Positions 27,073 to 35,931 of a stretch of 64,000 nucleotides of DNA are shown one piece after another. The translations under genes and the position numbers were made by a program. This stretch comes from Paraburkholderia caballeronis (GTDB lineage: Bacteria; Pseudomonadota; Gammaproteobacteria; Burkholderiales; Burkholderiaceae), in contig NZ_FNSR01000003.1 of assembly GCF_900104845.1 (NCBI RefSeq), positions 310,001-374,000 of the forward strand. Direction: 5' to 3'. Positions within the stretch are counted from its first letter, which is position 1, and each line of letters starts with the position of its first letter. The notes beneath the pieces are model-generated. The model was given only the letters and a program-made list of their open reading frames with translations. It was not told the origin of the DNA and searched no databases.

Positions 27073-27858
27073 TTATTTCTTCGGCAGCCATTCGCGTATC
27101 CAGCCGAGGCCGGCCGACGTGTCGCCGTTCGGCACGTATTCGCAGCCGACCCAGCCGCGATAACCGAGCGAGTCGAGCAGGTTCAGCAGATACGGATAGT
27201 TGACCTCGCCGTCATCGGGTTCGTGCCGTCCCGGCACGCCCGCGATCTGGACGTGCCCGACGCCCGCGATCAGCGTGTTCAGCTTCACCGCGAGATCGCC
27301 TTCGACGATCTGGCAGTGGTACAGGTCGAACAGCACCTTCAGGTTCGGCGCGCCGACTTCGCGGCAGATCGCGTGCGCGTCGTGCTGGCGGTTCAGGAAA
27401 TAGCCGGGCATGTCGCGCGGATTGATCGGCTCGATCACGATCGTCTTGCCGTGCGCGGCGGCCTGCGACGCCGCGTAGGCGAGGTTCGACAGATAAACGT
27501 CGCGATGTTGCGGGCGGTCGTCGTCCGCGCCGATCAGGCCGGCCATCACGTGGATCGTGTCGTTGCCGAGCGTCTGCGCGTAACCCAGCGCCGTGTCGAT
27601 GCCGCGCCGGAACTCGTCTTCGCGGCCGGGCAGCGACGCGAGCCCGCGCTCGCCTTTCGCCCAGTCGCCGGGCGGGCCGTTGAACAGCGCCTGCACGAGT
27701 CCGTGGTCCGCGAGGCGCGCGGCGAGCGCGCCCGCGTCGTAGTCGTACGGGAACAGGTACTCGACGCCGTGAAAGCCGTCGTCGGCCGCGGCCTTGAAGC
27801 GGTCGAGGAAGTCGTGCTCCCGGTACATCATCGTCAGATTGGCGGCGAAGCGTGGCAT
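27073..27858 (-). CDS. hyi: Hydroxypyruvate isomerase-like enzyme (Hyi/OtnI family)
   Basis: A 261-residue TIM-barrel isomerase interconverting hydroxypyruvate and tartronate semialdehyde, or in the OtnI branch 2-oxo-tetronates. The N-terminus [21 protein letters not shown] and the metal-binding acidic residues in [17 protein letters not shown] (about residue 145) and in [13 protein letters not shown] [14 protein letters not shown] (about 175), [13 protein letters not shown] and VGCEYVPNG are all present. Length is typical. No glyoxylate carboligase or tartronate semialdehyde reductase neighbours it; an OxlT-type carrier lies upstream. Which of the two substrate classes it uses cannot be decided here. 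Confidence 0.88.
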   Translation of the reverse strand: MPRFAANLTMMYREHDFLDRFKAAADDGFHGVEYLFPYDYDAGALAARLADHGLVQALFNGPPGDWAKGERGLASLPGREDEFRRGIDTALGYAQTLGNDTIHVMAGLIGADDDRPQHRDVYLSNLAYAASQAAAHGKTIVIEPINPRDMPGYFLNRQHDAHAICREVGAPNLKVLFDLYHCQIVEGDLAVKLNTLIAGVGHVQIAGVPGRHEPDDGEVNYPYLLNLLDSLGYRGWVGCEYVPNGDTSAGLGWIREWLPKK

Positions 27859-28046
27859 GGTCGTGTCGGTGCGTGAAGGACAGGCAGGCGGGGAAGGCGA
27901 AACGGCGGCGGCGTGTTCGCGCGCCGCGCAGGCGATGCGCGGCCATCATACCGCCAAAGGGAACGGCCGCGAACCGAAGGAGGAAGGAGCGGCGAACGCG
28001 CGCGCCGACCGCTGCGGCGCGCGCGTGAGGGAGCGGGACAGAACGC

Positions 28047-29336
28047 CTACGCGCGCAGCGCCGCGACGAAACGCGCGCGCGCCGGCTTCAGCACGGCGAT
28101 CGCGAGCGCGGCGCTAATGAGATCGAGCGCGATCGCGCAGCCGAACACCGGCACCCAGCTGCCGGTGTGCTGATGCAGCAGCGCGGCGAGCGGGCCGCCG
28201 AAGATCGAGCCGATCCCGAACGACAGATACAGCCAGCCGTAGTTCGCGGTGGCGTGGCGGGTGCCGAACGTGTCGGTCAGCGTCGCGGGGAACAGCGAGA
28301 AGATTTCGCCCCAGCCGAAGAACACGACGCCGGACAGCAGCACGAACAGCACCGCGTTGTCGCGCAGCAGCAGCCACGCGGTCATCGCGACCGCTTCGAG
28401 CGCGAACGCGAAAAACATCGTGTTTTCGCGGCCCATGCGGTCCGAGATCCAGCCGAACAGCGGCCGCGTGAGGCCGTTCGTGAAGCGGTCGATCGTCAGC
28501 GCGAGCGGCAGCGCGGCGAGGCCGAACACGAGCAGTTTGCTCACGCCGAAGTCCGCCGCGAAACTCGCCATCTGCGACGTGACCATCAGGCCGGACGTGG
28601 ACATCATCGTCATCATCGCGAACATCAGCCAGAAGAGCGGCTGGCGCATCATGTCGGACGGGCGATAGTCGCGGGACGCGTCGCGCGCGGCGGTCGCCGT
28701 CGCGGCGCGCTGCTGCGCGGCCGGCGGCGGCATCCGCAGCCCCTGGGCGGCGACGAAGCCGATCGCCGCGAACACGAGGCCGAACAGCAGCAGCGTGCCT
28801 TCGATGCCGCGCGCGGCGATCGACGACGAAACCGGGAACGTCGTCAGGATCGCGCCCATCCCGTAGCCGGCCGCGACCGCGCCGGCCGCGAGGCCGCGCC
28901 GGTCCGGGAACCAGCGGACCATCAGGCCGACCACGCCGACATACACGATGCCGGTGCCGATGCCGCCGACGCCGCCATAGGTCAGGTACAGCATCGTCGT
29001 GCTGGTCGCGTGCGAGGCGAGCACCCAGCTGAAGCCGGCGAGCAGCGTGCCGATCGAGATCAGCGTGCGCGCGCCGAAGCGGTCGATCAGCGCGCCCTGG
29101 AACGGCGCGCAGAACGCCTGCAGGAACACGAGGATCGAGAACGTCACCTGCACTTCGGGCAGCGCGATGCCGAGCTTCGCCATCAGCGGTTTCGTCATCA
29201 GCGTCCATACGTACTGGGGGCTCGATATCGTCATCATGCAGACGACGCCGAGGCCGAGCTGGATCCAGCGCAGACGGGCCGACGTCCGGGCCGTTTCGCC
29301 GGCCGCGCCGGTGAACGGGGTGGTGCGTAAGGTCAT
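28047..29336 (-). CDS. MFS transporter, oxalate/formate antiporter (OxlT) type
   Basis: A 429-residue carrier with 12 hydrophobic segments. The N-terminal WIQLGLGVVCMMTISSPQYVWTLM and the GGVGGIGTGIVYVGVVG segment near residue 115 are characteristic of OxlT-like MFS proteins that exchange small carboxylates. GWISDRMGRENTMF gives the motif-A equivalent in the second half (near 280), and TANYGWLYLSFGIGSIFGGPLAA is close to the family C-terminal signature. The start at 29336 has GGAGAA nearby. Upstream of the hydroxypyruvate isomerase gene on the same strand (188-base gap), it may import a related small acid; this is inference. Confidence 0.9.
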   Translation of the reverse strand: MTLRTTPFTGAAGETARTSARLRWIQLGLGVVCMMTISSPQYVWTLMTKPLMAKLGIALPEVQVTFSILVFLQAFCAPFQGALIDRFGARTLISIGTLLAGFSWVLASHATSTTMLYLTYGGVGGIGTGIVYVGVVGLMVRWFPDRRGLAAGAVAAGYGMGAILTTFPVSSSIAARGIEGTLLLFGLVFAAIGFVAAQGLRMPPPAAQQRAATATAARDASRDYRPSDMMRQPLFWLMFAMMTMMSTSGLMVTSQMASFAADFGVSKLLVFGLAALPLALTIDRFTNGLTRPLFGWISDRMGRENTMFFAFALEAVAMTAWLLLRDNAVLFVLLSGVVFFGWGEIFSLFPATLTDTFGTRHATANYGWLYLSFGIGSIFGGPLAALLHQHTGSWVPVFGCAIALDLISAALAIAVLKPARARFVAALRA

Positions 29337-29683
29337 CGAAATTCTCCGTGAGGGCGGTGCGGACAACACGCCCGCGTGCGTCGTGCGCGGGAGCGCAGTT
29401 CGTGAAAACAGCGAGATCCGTGCCAGAGCGGCGCGGATGAGAGGTACGCCCAGCGTCAGGCGTTGGCCCGCCTGATTGATGTGGAGAACGGATGAACTGA
29501 TCGAATGCCGGAATGAACGGGAGTGGCGCGCGGGCGCTGAGGTGGTGCGGGCGGTGGGCGGCGCTGGTGCGCTGCTGTCTGTCGGTTGGCGATCGGCCGG
29601 ATCGTTCGCGTGCTTCTGTTCAACGAAACCAGCGAGCCGATCCGGCCATTTGCATCGAACGCGATGCGTCGCGTCGCGTGACG
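29337..29683. other. Intergenic region upstream of the OxlT-type carrier
   Basis: A 347-base gap on the minus-strand path. It contains a 10-bp inverted repeat, GGCCGGATCG at 29595-29604 and CGATCCGGCC at 29638-29647 (33-base spacer), just downstream of the RidA stop; it may end that transcript. No gene is seen. Confidence 0.4.
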
Positions 29684-30037
29684 TTACGCGAGCGCGATCA
29701 CCGCGATCTCGACGAGCAGATGCGGCGCCGCGAGCCGGGCTTCCACGGTCGCCCGCGTGGGCGCGCAGCCTTCGGGCGCCCATGCGTCCCAGACCTCGTT
29801 CATGCCCGCGAAGTCGCGCGCGATGTCGGCGACCCAGACCTGCGCGGACACGAGCCGCGTGCGGTCGATGCCGGCCTTCGCAAGAAAGCCGTCGATCTTT
29901 TCCAGCACGCTCGCGGTCTGGATCCTGATGTCGGGAGTCGGGTCGGCCGAGGTCTGGCCGCCGATGAACACGAGCCCGGCCGCCTTGACGACGCGGCTCA
30001 TGCGTTGACTGGTTTCGATTCGAACGATGTCGGACAT
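29684..30037 (-). CDS. RidA-family (YjgF/UK114) reactive imine deaminase
   Basis: A 117-residue trimeric protein of the RidA superfamily, which hydrolyses enamine/imine intermediates released by amino acid oxidases or dehydratases. Family motifs VVKAAGLVFIGGQTS (near residue 17) and the C-terminal VEARLAAPHLLVEIAVIALA are visible; in place of the IPxRxxxxV pattern the substrate Arg of the enamine-deaminating RidA branch appears as TRATVEARL. Start at 30037 follows AAAGGAG by 11 bases. It is the last gene after the FAD/iron-sulfur oxidoreductase genes, and would clear the imines those enzymes make. This link is inference but fits known contexts. Confidence 0.9.
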   Translation of the reverse strand: MSDIVRIETSQRMSRVVKAAGLVFIGGQTSADPTPDIRIQTASVLEKIDGFLAKAGIDRTRLVSAQVWVADIARDFAGMNEVWDAWAPEGCAPTRATVEARLAAPHLLVEIAVIALA

Positions 30038-30152
30038 ACGAACGGAAGCTCCTTTGCCGTTGCGGCAATGAGGGGTCATGCAGGGATTAGCCGCGCCGGC
30101 CGGCGCGCGGCGGGAAGTTCGCGCACCGCATTGCGGCGCGCGCGTATTTTAT

Positions 30153-31343
30153 TCAATGGGCGAGCGCGGCGGGCGTCGCCACTGTCGATGGCGTGCGGTC
30201 GAAGCGGTCGAAGCGGTCGATCGCGAATGCGTCGAGCGCAAGCGACGGCGCGCCGTCGAGCATCAGTTCGGACACGAGCCGCCCGCATCCCGGCCCGAGC
30301 TGAAAGCCGCTGCCGCAATAGCCGAACGAGTAGTACAGGTTCGACGCGGTGCGGCTCGCGGAAATGACCGGCAGCGAATCGTCGGTGAACGCCTCGACGC
30401 CGGCCCATGCGCGATTGATGCCGAGGTGCCGCAGATGCGGGAACAGATCGACGACCGTCCGCGCGCTCTTCACGAGGCGCATGAAATCGACTTCGCCGTG
30501 CCGGCCCGGCAGATCGGCGATCCCGATCAGCTTGCCGCCGATCACGACCGTGCCGTTGTCGAACTGCTTGAACGAAAGCGGTCGCCCTGTCGCGCCGAGC
30601 GTCGCCTTGCAGAACGGCGCGACGCGCTGCGTGACCATCAGCATCAGGCCTTCCGGATGCACCGGCACCGGCTCGCCGGCCTGGCGGGCCAGTTCGCCCG
30701 ACCATGCGCCGGCCGCGACCAGCAGCTTCTCCGCCGCGAACATGCCGCGCGGCGTGTGTGCATACCAGCGCGTTCCGCGCTGCTCGATGCGCGCGACCGG
30801 CGTGCCTTCGTGAAAACGCGCGCCGTGCCGCTGCGCGGCGAGCCGGAACGCGGTGGTCGTGCGAAACGGCAACGCGTAACCGTCGCGCTCGACCCAGATG
30901 CCGCCCGTGACATGACGCGCGAGCGCCGGTTCGAGTTCGCGCACCGTATCGCGGTCGATCAGCTTCTCGTGCGTGAAGCCATGCGCTTCGAGCAGCGCGA
31001 CGTGCGCGCGGCATTCGTCCAGTTCGGCGTCGGTTTCCGCGATCTTCAGTTGTCCCGACGCGACGAACCCGCCGTCGTCGCCGATGGTCTCGGGCAGCGC
31101 ATGCCAGATTTCGCGCGACATCAGCGCCAGCGGAATCTCGGGCAGCGGCCGGCCGAGCGTGCGCACGCCGCCCGCGTTGACGCCGGACGAGTGGCGCGCG
31201 ACGTAATCGGCTTCGAGCACGATCACGCTCGCGCCGCGCCGCGCGAGATGAAACGCGCTGCTCGAACCGTGCAGGCCGCCGCCGATCACGAGCACGTCCG
31301 CTTCCTGCACCGCGTCCGCGTGGGAGGGTCGGGTGTCAGTCAC
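30153..31343 (-). CDS. DadA-like FAD-dependent amine/amino acid oxidoreductase (first copy)
   Basis: A 396-residue flavoprotein of the DAO family (DadA, HcnC, opine oxidase beta subunit). The FAD-binding dinucleotide fold is at residues 15-45 (VLVIGGGLHGSSSAFHLARRG, ending at LEAD), with the FAD-contact VNAGGVRTLG and the C-terminal GYCGSGFQLGPGCGRLVSELM. I choose the GTG at 31343 because GGAGA stands 8 bases upstream; a TTG at 31349 is possible. It overlaps the stop of the upstream [2Fe-2S] flavoprotein gene by 8 bases, so the two are coupled and probably form one heteromeric dehydrogenase. Substrate unknown. Confidence 0.88.
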   Translation of the reverse strand: MTDTRPSHADAVQEADVLVIGGGLHGSSSAFHLARRGASVIVLEADYVARHSSGVNAGGVRTLGRPLPEIPLALMSREIWHALPETIGDDGGFVASGQLKIAETDAELDECRAHVALLEAHGFTHEKLIDRDTVRELEPALARHVTGGIWVERDGYALPFRTTTAFRLAAQRHGARFHEGTPVARIEQRGTRWYAHTPRGMFAAEKLLVAAGAWSGELARQAGEPVPVHPEGLMLMVTQRVAPFCKATLGATGRPLSFKQFDNGTVVIGGKLIGIADLPGRHGEVDFMRLVKSARTVVDLFPHLRHLGINRAWAGVEAFTDDSLPVISASRTASNLYYSFGYCGSGFQLGPGCGRLVSELMLDGAPSLALDAFAIDRFDRFDRTPSTVATPAALAH

Positions 31344-32742
31344 CGGCAAGCTCTCCGAGCGTGAGCGGCTTGATCGGCGGACGGATCCGGTAATAGCCGA
31401 CGTCGGCCGGCGACACGCGGCGCGCGTCCGCGATCACCTCGGTGACGGTCAGCCCGCACATCCGTCCCTGGCACGGCCCCATGCCGCAGCGTCCGAACGA
31501 CTTCGCCTGATTCGGCCCGTGGCAGCCTAGCGCGACGAAGCCGCGCAATTCGCCGGCCGTGACTTCCTCGCAGCGGCACACGATGGTCGCGTCGGCCGGA
31601 ATGCGGTTCGCGTCGCGCGGGCGATAGAGGCTGTCGAGGAACGGCCGGATGCGCAGCACGCGATCGAGCGCCGCGCGATGCGCGGCGGCCTCGCGGTCGC
31701 GCGTGGCGGCGTCGAGCGCGCCCAGTTGCGACGCAGCGGCCAGCGCCGCGAGCGATCCCTGTTCGGCGGCCGCCTGCGCACCGCCGATGCGCGCGCCGTC
31801 GCCGGCGACGAAGATGCCCGGCACGTCCAGTTCGCCCCATGCGTCCACCTGCGGCGCGAAGCACAGTTGCTGGTCGTCCCAGTGGTGCGTCGCGCGTAGG
31901 GCCTGGGTGAACTGCGTGTTCGGCACGACGCCCTGATGCAGCAGGATCGTGTCGCTCTCGATCCGGTGCGCGCGGCCCTGGGTCGTGAAGGCGAGCGCGG
32001 CGGCGCGCTGCACGCCGTCGCTGTCCTGGCGGCCCTCGATGCTCAGGCCGTCGGCGGCCTCGAAGATCGGCACGCCGGCTTCGCGCAGCGTGCGGATCAG
32101 ATGCAGCCCCTTGCTGAGGAACGGCCACGCGCGCAGCGCGGACAGCAGGTGGCGCTTCGCGCGCCAGCGGTCCTCGTGGCGCGTGGTGTCAACGAGCGCG
32201 CGGATCGGCACGCCCGCGCGCACGTACTGCCAGCCGAGCAGGTACAGCAGCGGCCCGCAGCCCGCGAGCACCGGCGGCGACGACGGCACTTCGCCCGCGC
32301 TTTTCAGCAGGATCTGCGCGGCGCCCGCGGTCAGCACGCCGGGCAGCGTCCAGCCGGGAATCGGGAACGGCCGTTCGAGCGCGCCGCTCGCGAGGATCAC
32401 GCGCTGCGCGTCGAAACGGCCGACGTGGCCGTCCTTCAGGTAGTGCACCGAACGTTCGCGGGTGACCTGCCACACCGATGCGCCCGCAACGTGGCGGGCG
32501 CCCGAGCGCGCGAACGCGTCGGCGATCGCCGCGCCCGCCGCGTAGTCGGGGCCGAGAATCTCCTTGCGGCGCGCATCTGCGCGGCCGATCGCGCGATAGA
32601 TCTGGCCGCCGACGGCGTCCTGTTCGTCGAGCAGCGCCACCGACAGGCCCGCCTGCGCGGCGCGCGTGGCCGCGCTCATCCCGGCGGGGCCGGCGCCGAC
32701 CACGACCACGTCGATGGCTTCGGCAGCGAAATCAGCGGTCAT
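31336..32742 (-). CDS. FAD/NAD(P)-binding subunit with C-terminal BFD-like [2Fe-2S] domain (HcnB/OoxA-like)
   Basis: A 468-residue alpha subunit as found in opine oxidase, hydrogen cyanide synthase and proline/sarcosine-type dehydrogenases. N-terminal FAD site VVVVGAGPAGMSAATRAAQAG (residues 10-30), an NAD-type fold in the middle (VILASGALERPFPIPG near 115), GIFVAGDGARIGGAQAA near 315, and a C-terminal cysteine cluster CRCEEVT with CGMGPCQGRMC near 385-435 for a [2Fe-2S] centre. The ATG at 32742 is preferred over 32748 since GGAGA is 6 bases upstream of the former. It overlaps the small [2Fe-2S] gene upstream. Electron path would run from the DadA-like subunit through this protein. Confidence 0.9.
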   Translation of the reverse strand: MTADFAAEAIDVVVVGAGPAGMSAATRAAQAGLSVALLDEQDAVGGQIYRAIGRADARRKEILGPDYAAGAAIADAFARSGARHVAGASVWQVTRERSVHYLKDGHVGRFDAQRVILASGALERPFPIPGWTLPGVLTAGAAQILLKSAGEVPSSPPVLAGCGPLLYLLGWQYVRAGVPIRALVDTTRHEDRWRAKRHLLSALRAWPFLSKGLHLIRTLREAGVPIFEAADGLSIEGRQDSDGVQRAAALAFTTQGRAHRIESDTILLHQGVVPNTQFTQALRATHHWDDQQLCFAPQVDAWGELDVPGIFVAGDGARIGGAQAAAEQGSLAALAAASQLGALDAATRDREAAAHRAALDRVLRIRPFLDSLYRPRDANRIPADATIVCRCEEVTAGELRGFVALGCHGPNQAKSFGRCGMGPCQGRMCGLTVTEVIADARRVSPADVGYYRIRPPIKPLTLGELAGD

Positions 32743-33094
32743 GGGCATTCTCCAGCGCGGTGGGACTGTCGGGAGGCAGGTCGCGCGCGCCTTCCTGCGA
32801 GCGGATGCGCATGCCGTCGCGCACCTGCACCATGCAGCTTTGGCGGCCCGGCACGCCGTCGATCTCGACGAGGCATTCGAAGCACGCGCCCATCATGCAG
32901 TACGGCGCGCGCGGCGCGCCGGACACCGGCGTCGAGCGAAACCGCGCGACACCCGCGGCGAGCAGCGCGGCGGCGACCGAGCGGCCGCCCGGCACCGACA
33001 GCGGATGGTCGTTGAACCAGATGTCGACGAACGCGTCGGCGCTGGGCAGCGTCCTGAACAGCGAAGGAGGCGAAGAGGGCGATTGAACAGTCAT
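32732..33094 (-). CDS. Small (2Fe-2S)-binding subunit (HcnA-like)
   Basis: A 120-residue ferredoxin-like gamma subunit. The plant-type [2Fe-2S] cysteines appear as YCMMGACFECLVEIDG (about residues 65-80) and QSCM (about 86), lacking a long N-terminal extension. Such proteins combine with the HcnB-like and DadA-like flavoproteins next to it into a three-subunit amine dehydrogenase. Its stop overlaps the next gene by 11 bases and the DadA-like gene upstream ends 7 bases before its start, consistent with one transcript. Confidence 0.9.
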   Translation of the reverse strand: MTVQSPSSPPSLFRTLPSADAFVDIWFNDHPLSVPGGRSVAAALLAAGVARFRSTPVSGAPRAPYCMMGACFECLVEIDGVPGRQSCMVQVRDGMRIRSQEGARDLPPDSPTALENAHDR

Positions 33095-33101
33095 GGCGGA
33101 A

Positions 33102-34250
33102 TCAGTGAGCGGGAATCGGTTCGGCCGCGGGCGCGGAGTGAGACACGAAGCGGCGCGCGGAAAAGGCCGGCAGTTCGTCGGGCATCGGCGCGCCCGCGAT
33201 CCACGGCGCGAGCCGCAGCGCGTGCGCGGCCGCGAGCGTCACGCCGCTGTGGCAGGTGACGACGAACGCGCCCGGATGCGCTTCCGACTGGTCGTAGATC
33301 GGAAAGCCGTCGGCGCTGTACACGCGCAGCGCCGCCCACATCCGCACGAGCCGCACGTGCTGGAGCAGCGGGAACGCGCGCACGCCGCGCCGCGCGATGT
33401 CGCGCAGCACCGGCGTCGTCGTCAGGTCGTCGAAGCCGGCGTTCTCCATCGAGTCGCCGAACTGCACGGTGCCTTCGTCGGTCTGCCGCACGTTGATGGT
33501 CGGGTAATGCAGAAACGGCGCGACGCGCTCGCTCACCAGCACCTGGCCGCGATTCGGCGCGACCGGCGCGTGGAGACCGACGAGCGGCGCGAGCGCGCGG
33601 TTGCCGAGGCCCGCGGCGAGCACGACGCGCGCGGCGCGATACGCGCCGCGGCGGCCCTGTACGGCGAAACCCCCGCGCTCCGCGGCGATGCGTTCGGCCC
33701 GCTCGCCGGACACGAGCTGCACGCCGCGCGACTGCATCGCGGTGTGCAGCGCGCGCAGCAGCTTCAGCGGATTGACGTGGCCGTCCATCGGCGAATAACT
33801 CGCGCCGGCCACCGCCGGCCCGATGCCCGGCAGGCGCTCGCGCAGTTCGCGGTGATCGAGCAGTTCGAACGGGTAGTCGCCGATCTCCGCCTGCAGCGCG
33901 GACAGGCGTTTTTGCCGCTCGGCCATCTCGTCGTCCGAGAAGCAGATGTGAAAACCGCCGGGCTGGCGCAGCGCGACGTCGATGCCCGCGTCGTCGAGCA
34001 GGCCGGCGGCGAGCGCGGGCCAGCGCACGGCCGAACTGCGCGACCAGCGCGCATACGGCGTGAGGCCGTAACCCTTGCCCTGGATCCACACCAGGCCGAA
34101 ATTGCCGCGCGACGCGCGCAGGCCGCCGTCGCCCTCGTCGAGCACGGTCACGCGCGCGCCTTCGCGGGCGAGGCCGTATGCGAGCGCGGAGCCGACCAGC
34201 CCGCCGCCGATCACGAGCACGTCGGGGCTCGCGGAAGGGTTGGATGTCAT
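33102..34250 (-). CDS. DadA-like FAD-dependent oxidoreductase (second copy)
   Basis: A 382-residue DAO-family flavoprotein. FAD site VLVIGGGLVGSALAYGLAREG at residues 10-30, SRGNFGLVWIQGKG near 47, and a C-terminal SGVTLAAAHALRLAPWI. It is only loosely similar to the first DadA-like protein of this locus, so they look like paralogues with different substrates or steps and not a recent duplication. The ATG overlaps the TGA of the upstream ABC permease gene (ATGA), so transporter and oxidase are translationally coupled. Substrate probably a secondary or N-substituted amino acid; unproven. Confidence 0.88.
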   Translation of the reverse strand: MTSNPSASPDVLVIGGGLVGSALAYGLAREGARVTVLDEGDGGLRASRGNFGLVWIQGKGYGLTPYARWSRSSAVRWPALAAGLLDDAGIDVALRQPGGFHICFSDDEMAERQKRLSALQAEIGDYPFELLDHRELRERLPGIGPAVAGASYSPMDGHVNPLKLLRALHTAMQSRGVQLVSGERAERIAAERGGFAVQGRRGAYRAARVVLAAGLGNRALAPLVGLHAPVAPNRGQVLVSERVAPFLHYPTINVRQTDEGTVQFGDSMENAGFDDLTTTPVLRDIARRGVRAFPLLQHVRLVRMWAALRVYSADGFPIYDQSEAHPGAFVVTCHSGVTLAAAHALRLAPWIAGAPMPDELPAFSARRFVSHSAPAAEPIPAH

Positions 34251-35044
34251 CGAGCTTCTCCAATCAGAATGCGGTCCAGTCCGACCATGCGGTCGAGCAG
34301 CACCATCAGCGCGACCGTGCCGACGATCAGCACCGCCGACACCGACGTGACGAGCGGATCGATCGTCTGCGCGATCTGGTTGTACATCGCGACCGGCAGC
34401 GTCGTGGTGCCGGGCGTCGCGACGAACACGGTCATCGTCAGTTCGTCGAAGCTCTGGATGAACGACAGCATCCAGCCGCCGGCGACGCCGGTGCGGATCA
34501 TCGGCAGCACGACGCGGCGGAACGCGGTGAAACGGCTCGCGCCGCACGACAGCGCCGCGCGTTCGGCGTCGCGGTCCAGCCCGACCGCCGACGACAGCGC
34601 GAGGCGCAGCGCATACGGCAGCACGATGACGACGTGCGCGGCGACGAGCGCCCAGAACGAGCCGCCCAGGTGCGCGAGCGACAGGAAGCGCAGGAACGCG
34701 ATGCCGAGCACGACGGCGGGGATCATCATCGGCGACAGGAAGAAGCCGGTCAGCGCGCCGCGGCCCGGAAAACGGTAGCGCGCGATCGCCAGCGCGGCCG
34801 GCACCGCGAGCGCGACGCCGATCGTCGCCGCCGCGAACGCGAGCCGCACCGACAGCCAGAACGCCGACACGATGTCGTCGTTGTCGAGGATCGCGCGAAA
34901 CCAGCGCAGCGACGCGCCGTCGAACGGCATCGAGAGGTAGCCCTTGTCGGTGAACGCGACCAGCATCACGACGACGAGCGGCGCGAGGATGAACGTGAGA
35001 AAGAGCGCGTTGTACAGCACGCCGAGGAATCCGTTGTGTCTCAT
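34247..35044 (-). CDS. ABC transporter permease 2, PotC/YdcV type
   Basis: A 265-residue inner-membrane permease with six hydrophobic segments (FLTFILAPLVVVMLVAF first, VSAVLIVGTVALMVLL last). The cytoplasmic EAA loop reads ERAALSCGASRFTAFRRVVLPMIRTG, near residues 165-190. The family imports polyamines, opines, thiamine or related cations. It follows permease 1 by 14 bases. Start at MRHNGFLG is favoured because residues before it are out-of-frame shadow of permease 1. Confidence 0.92.
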   Translation of the reverse strand: MRHNGFLGVLYNALFLTFILAPLVVVMLVAFTDKGYLSMPFDGASLRWFRAILDNDDIVSAFWLSVRLAFAAATIGVALAVPAALAIARYRFPGRGALTGFFLSPMMIPAVVLGIAFLRFLSLAHLGGSFWALVAAHVVIVLPYALRLALSSAVGLDRDAERAALSCGASRFTAFRRVVLPMIRTGVAGGWMLSFIQSFDELTMTVFVATPGTTTLPVAMYNQIAQTIDPLVTSVSAVLIVGTVALMVLLDRMVGLDRILIGEAR

Positions 35045-35058
35045 GGTCGGCTCCGCCG

Positions 35059-35931
35059 TCAGTCGAAGATGTGCTGGAAGCGGCGTTCGGCGAGGCGGCT
35101 GCAACCCATCACGATCGCCACGTTGGCGATCAGCAGCAGCACCGCGATGCTCGCGCCGAGCGGCCAGTTCAGCGTGCCGAGAAACTCGTCGTAGGCGGCC
35201 GTCGCGACGACCTTCAGCCGCCGGCCGCCGATCAGCGCGGGCGTCGCGAACGCCGACGCGGACAGCGCGAACACGATGATCGAGCCGGACAGCACGCCCG
35301 GCATGATCTGCGGCAGCACCACGCGGCGGAACACGCGCAGCGGCGACGCGCCGAGCGACAGCCCGGCCCATTCCACCTGCGGATCGAGCTTCTGCAGCGT
35401 CGCCCACACCGACATCACCATGAACGGCACCAGCACGTGCGTGAGCGCGATGATCATCCCGGTCATCGTGAACACGAGGCGGACCGGCTCGTCGGTGAGG
35501 TGCAGCGCCTGCAACGCGTTGTTCAGCACGCCGTTGTTGCCGAGCAGGATCTGCCAGCCGAGCGTGCGCACGACGACCGAGATCAGCAGCGGACCGAGCA
35601 CGATCAGCAGGCACACGGACTGCCACGGCTTGCGCATCCGCGCGAGCACGATCGTCTCCGGCACGCCGAGCACGACGGACAGCAGCGTCACCGCGAATGC
35701 GAGGCCCGCGGTGCGCAGGAAGATCAGCCCGTAATACGGATCGCTGACGACCTCCAGATAGTTCGCGAGCGTGTACGTGCGCTGCACGCCGGCCACGTCG
35801 CTGAACGCGTGAAACGACAGGATCACCGTCAGCAGCAGCGGCACCAGCAGCAGCGCGACAAACAGCAGCAGCGCGGGCGCCGACAGCAGCCACGGCGCGG
35901 CGGTGCGCGGCGAGTCGTCAAGCGTGGCCAT
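35059..35931 (-). CDS. ABC transporter permease 1, PotB/YdcU type
   Basis: A 290-residue permease with six membrane segments (LLSAPALLLFVALLLVPLLLTVIL first). The EAA loop is EWAGLSLGASPLRVFRRVVLPQIMPG near residue 190-215. AGGAGG stands 7 bases before the ATG at 35931, and the 5' end overlaps the ATPase gene by 14 bases. Forms the heterodimeric channel with permease 2. Assignment to the polyamine/opine/quaternary amine class is by family resemblance. Confidence 0.93.
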   Translation of the reverse strand: MATLDDSPRTAAPWLLSAPALLLFVALLLVPLLLTVILSFHAFSDVAGVQRTYTLANYLEVVSDPYYGLIFLRTAGLAFAVTLLSVVLGVPETIVLARMRKPWQSVCLLIVLGPLLISVVVRTLGWQILLGNNGVLNNALQALHLTDEPVRLVFTMTGMIIALTHVLVPFMVMSVWATLQKLDPQVEWAGLSLGASPLRVFRRVVLPQIMPGVLSGSIIVFALSASAFATPALIGGRRLKVVATAAYDEFLGTLNWPLGASIAVLLLIANVAIVMGCSRLAERRFQHIFD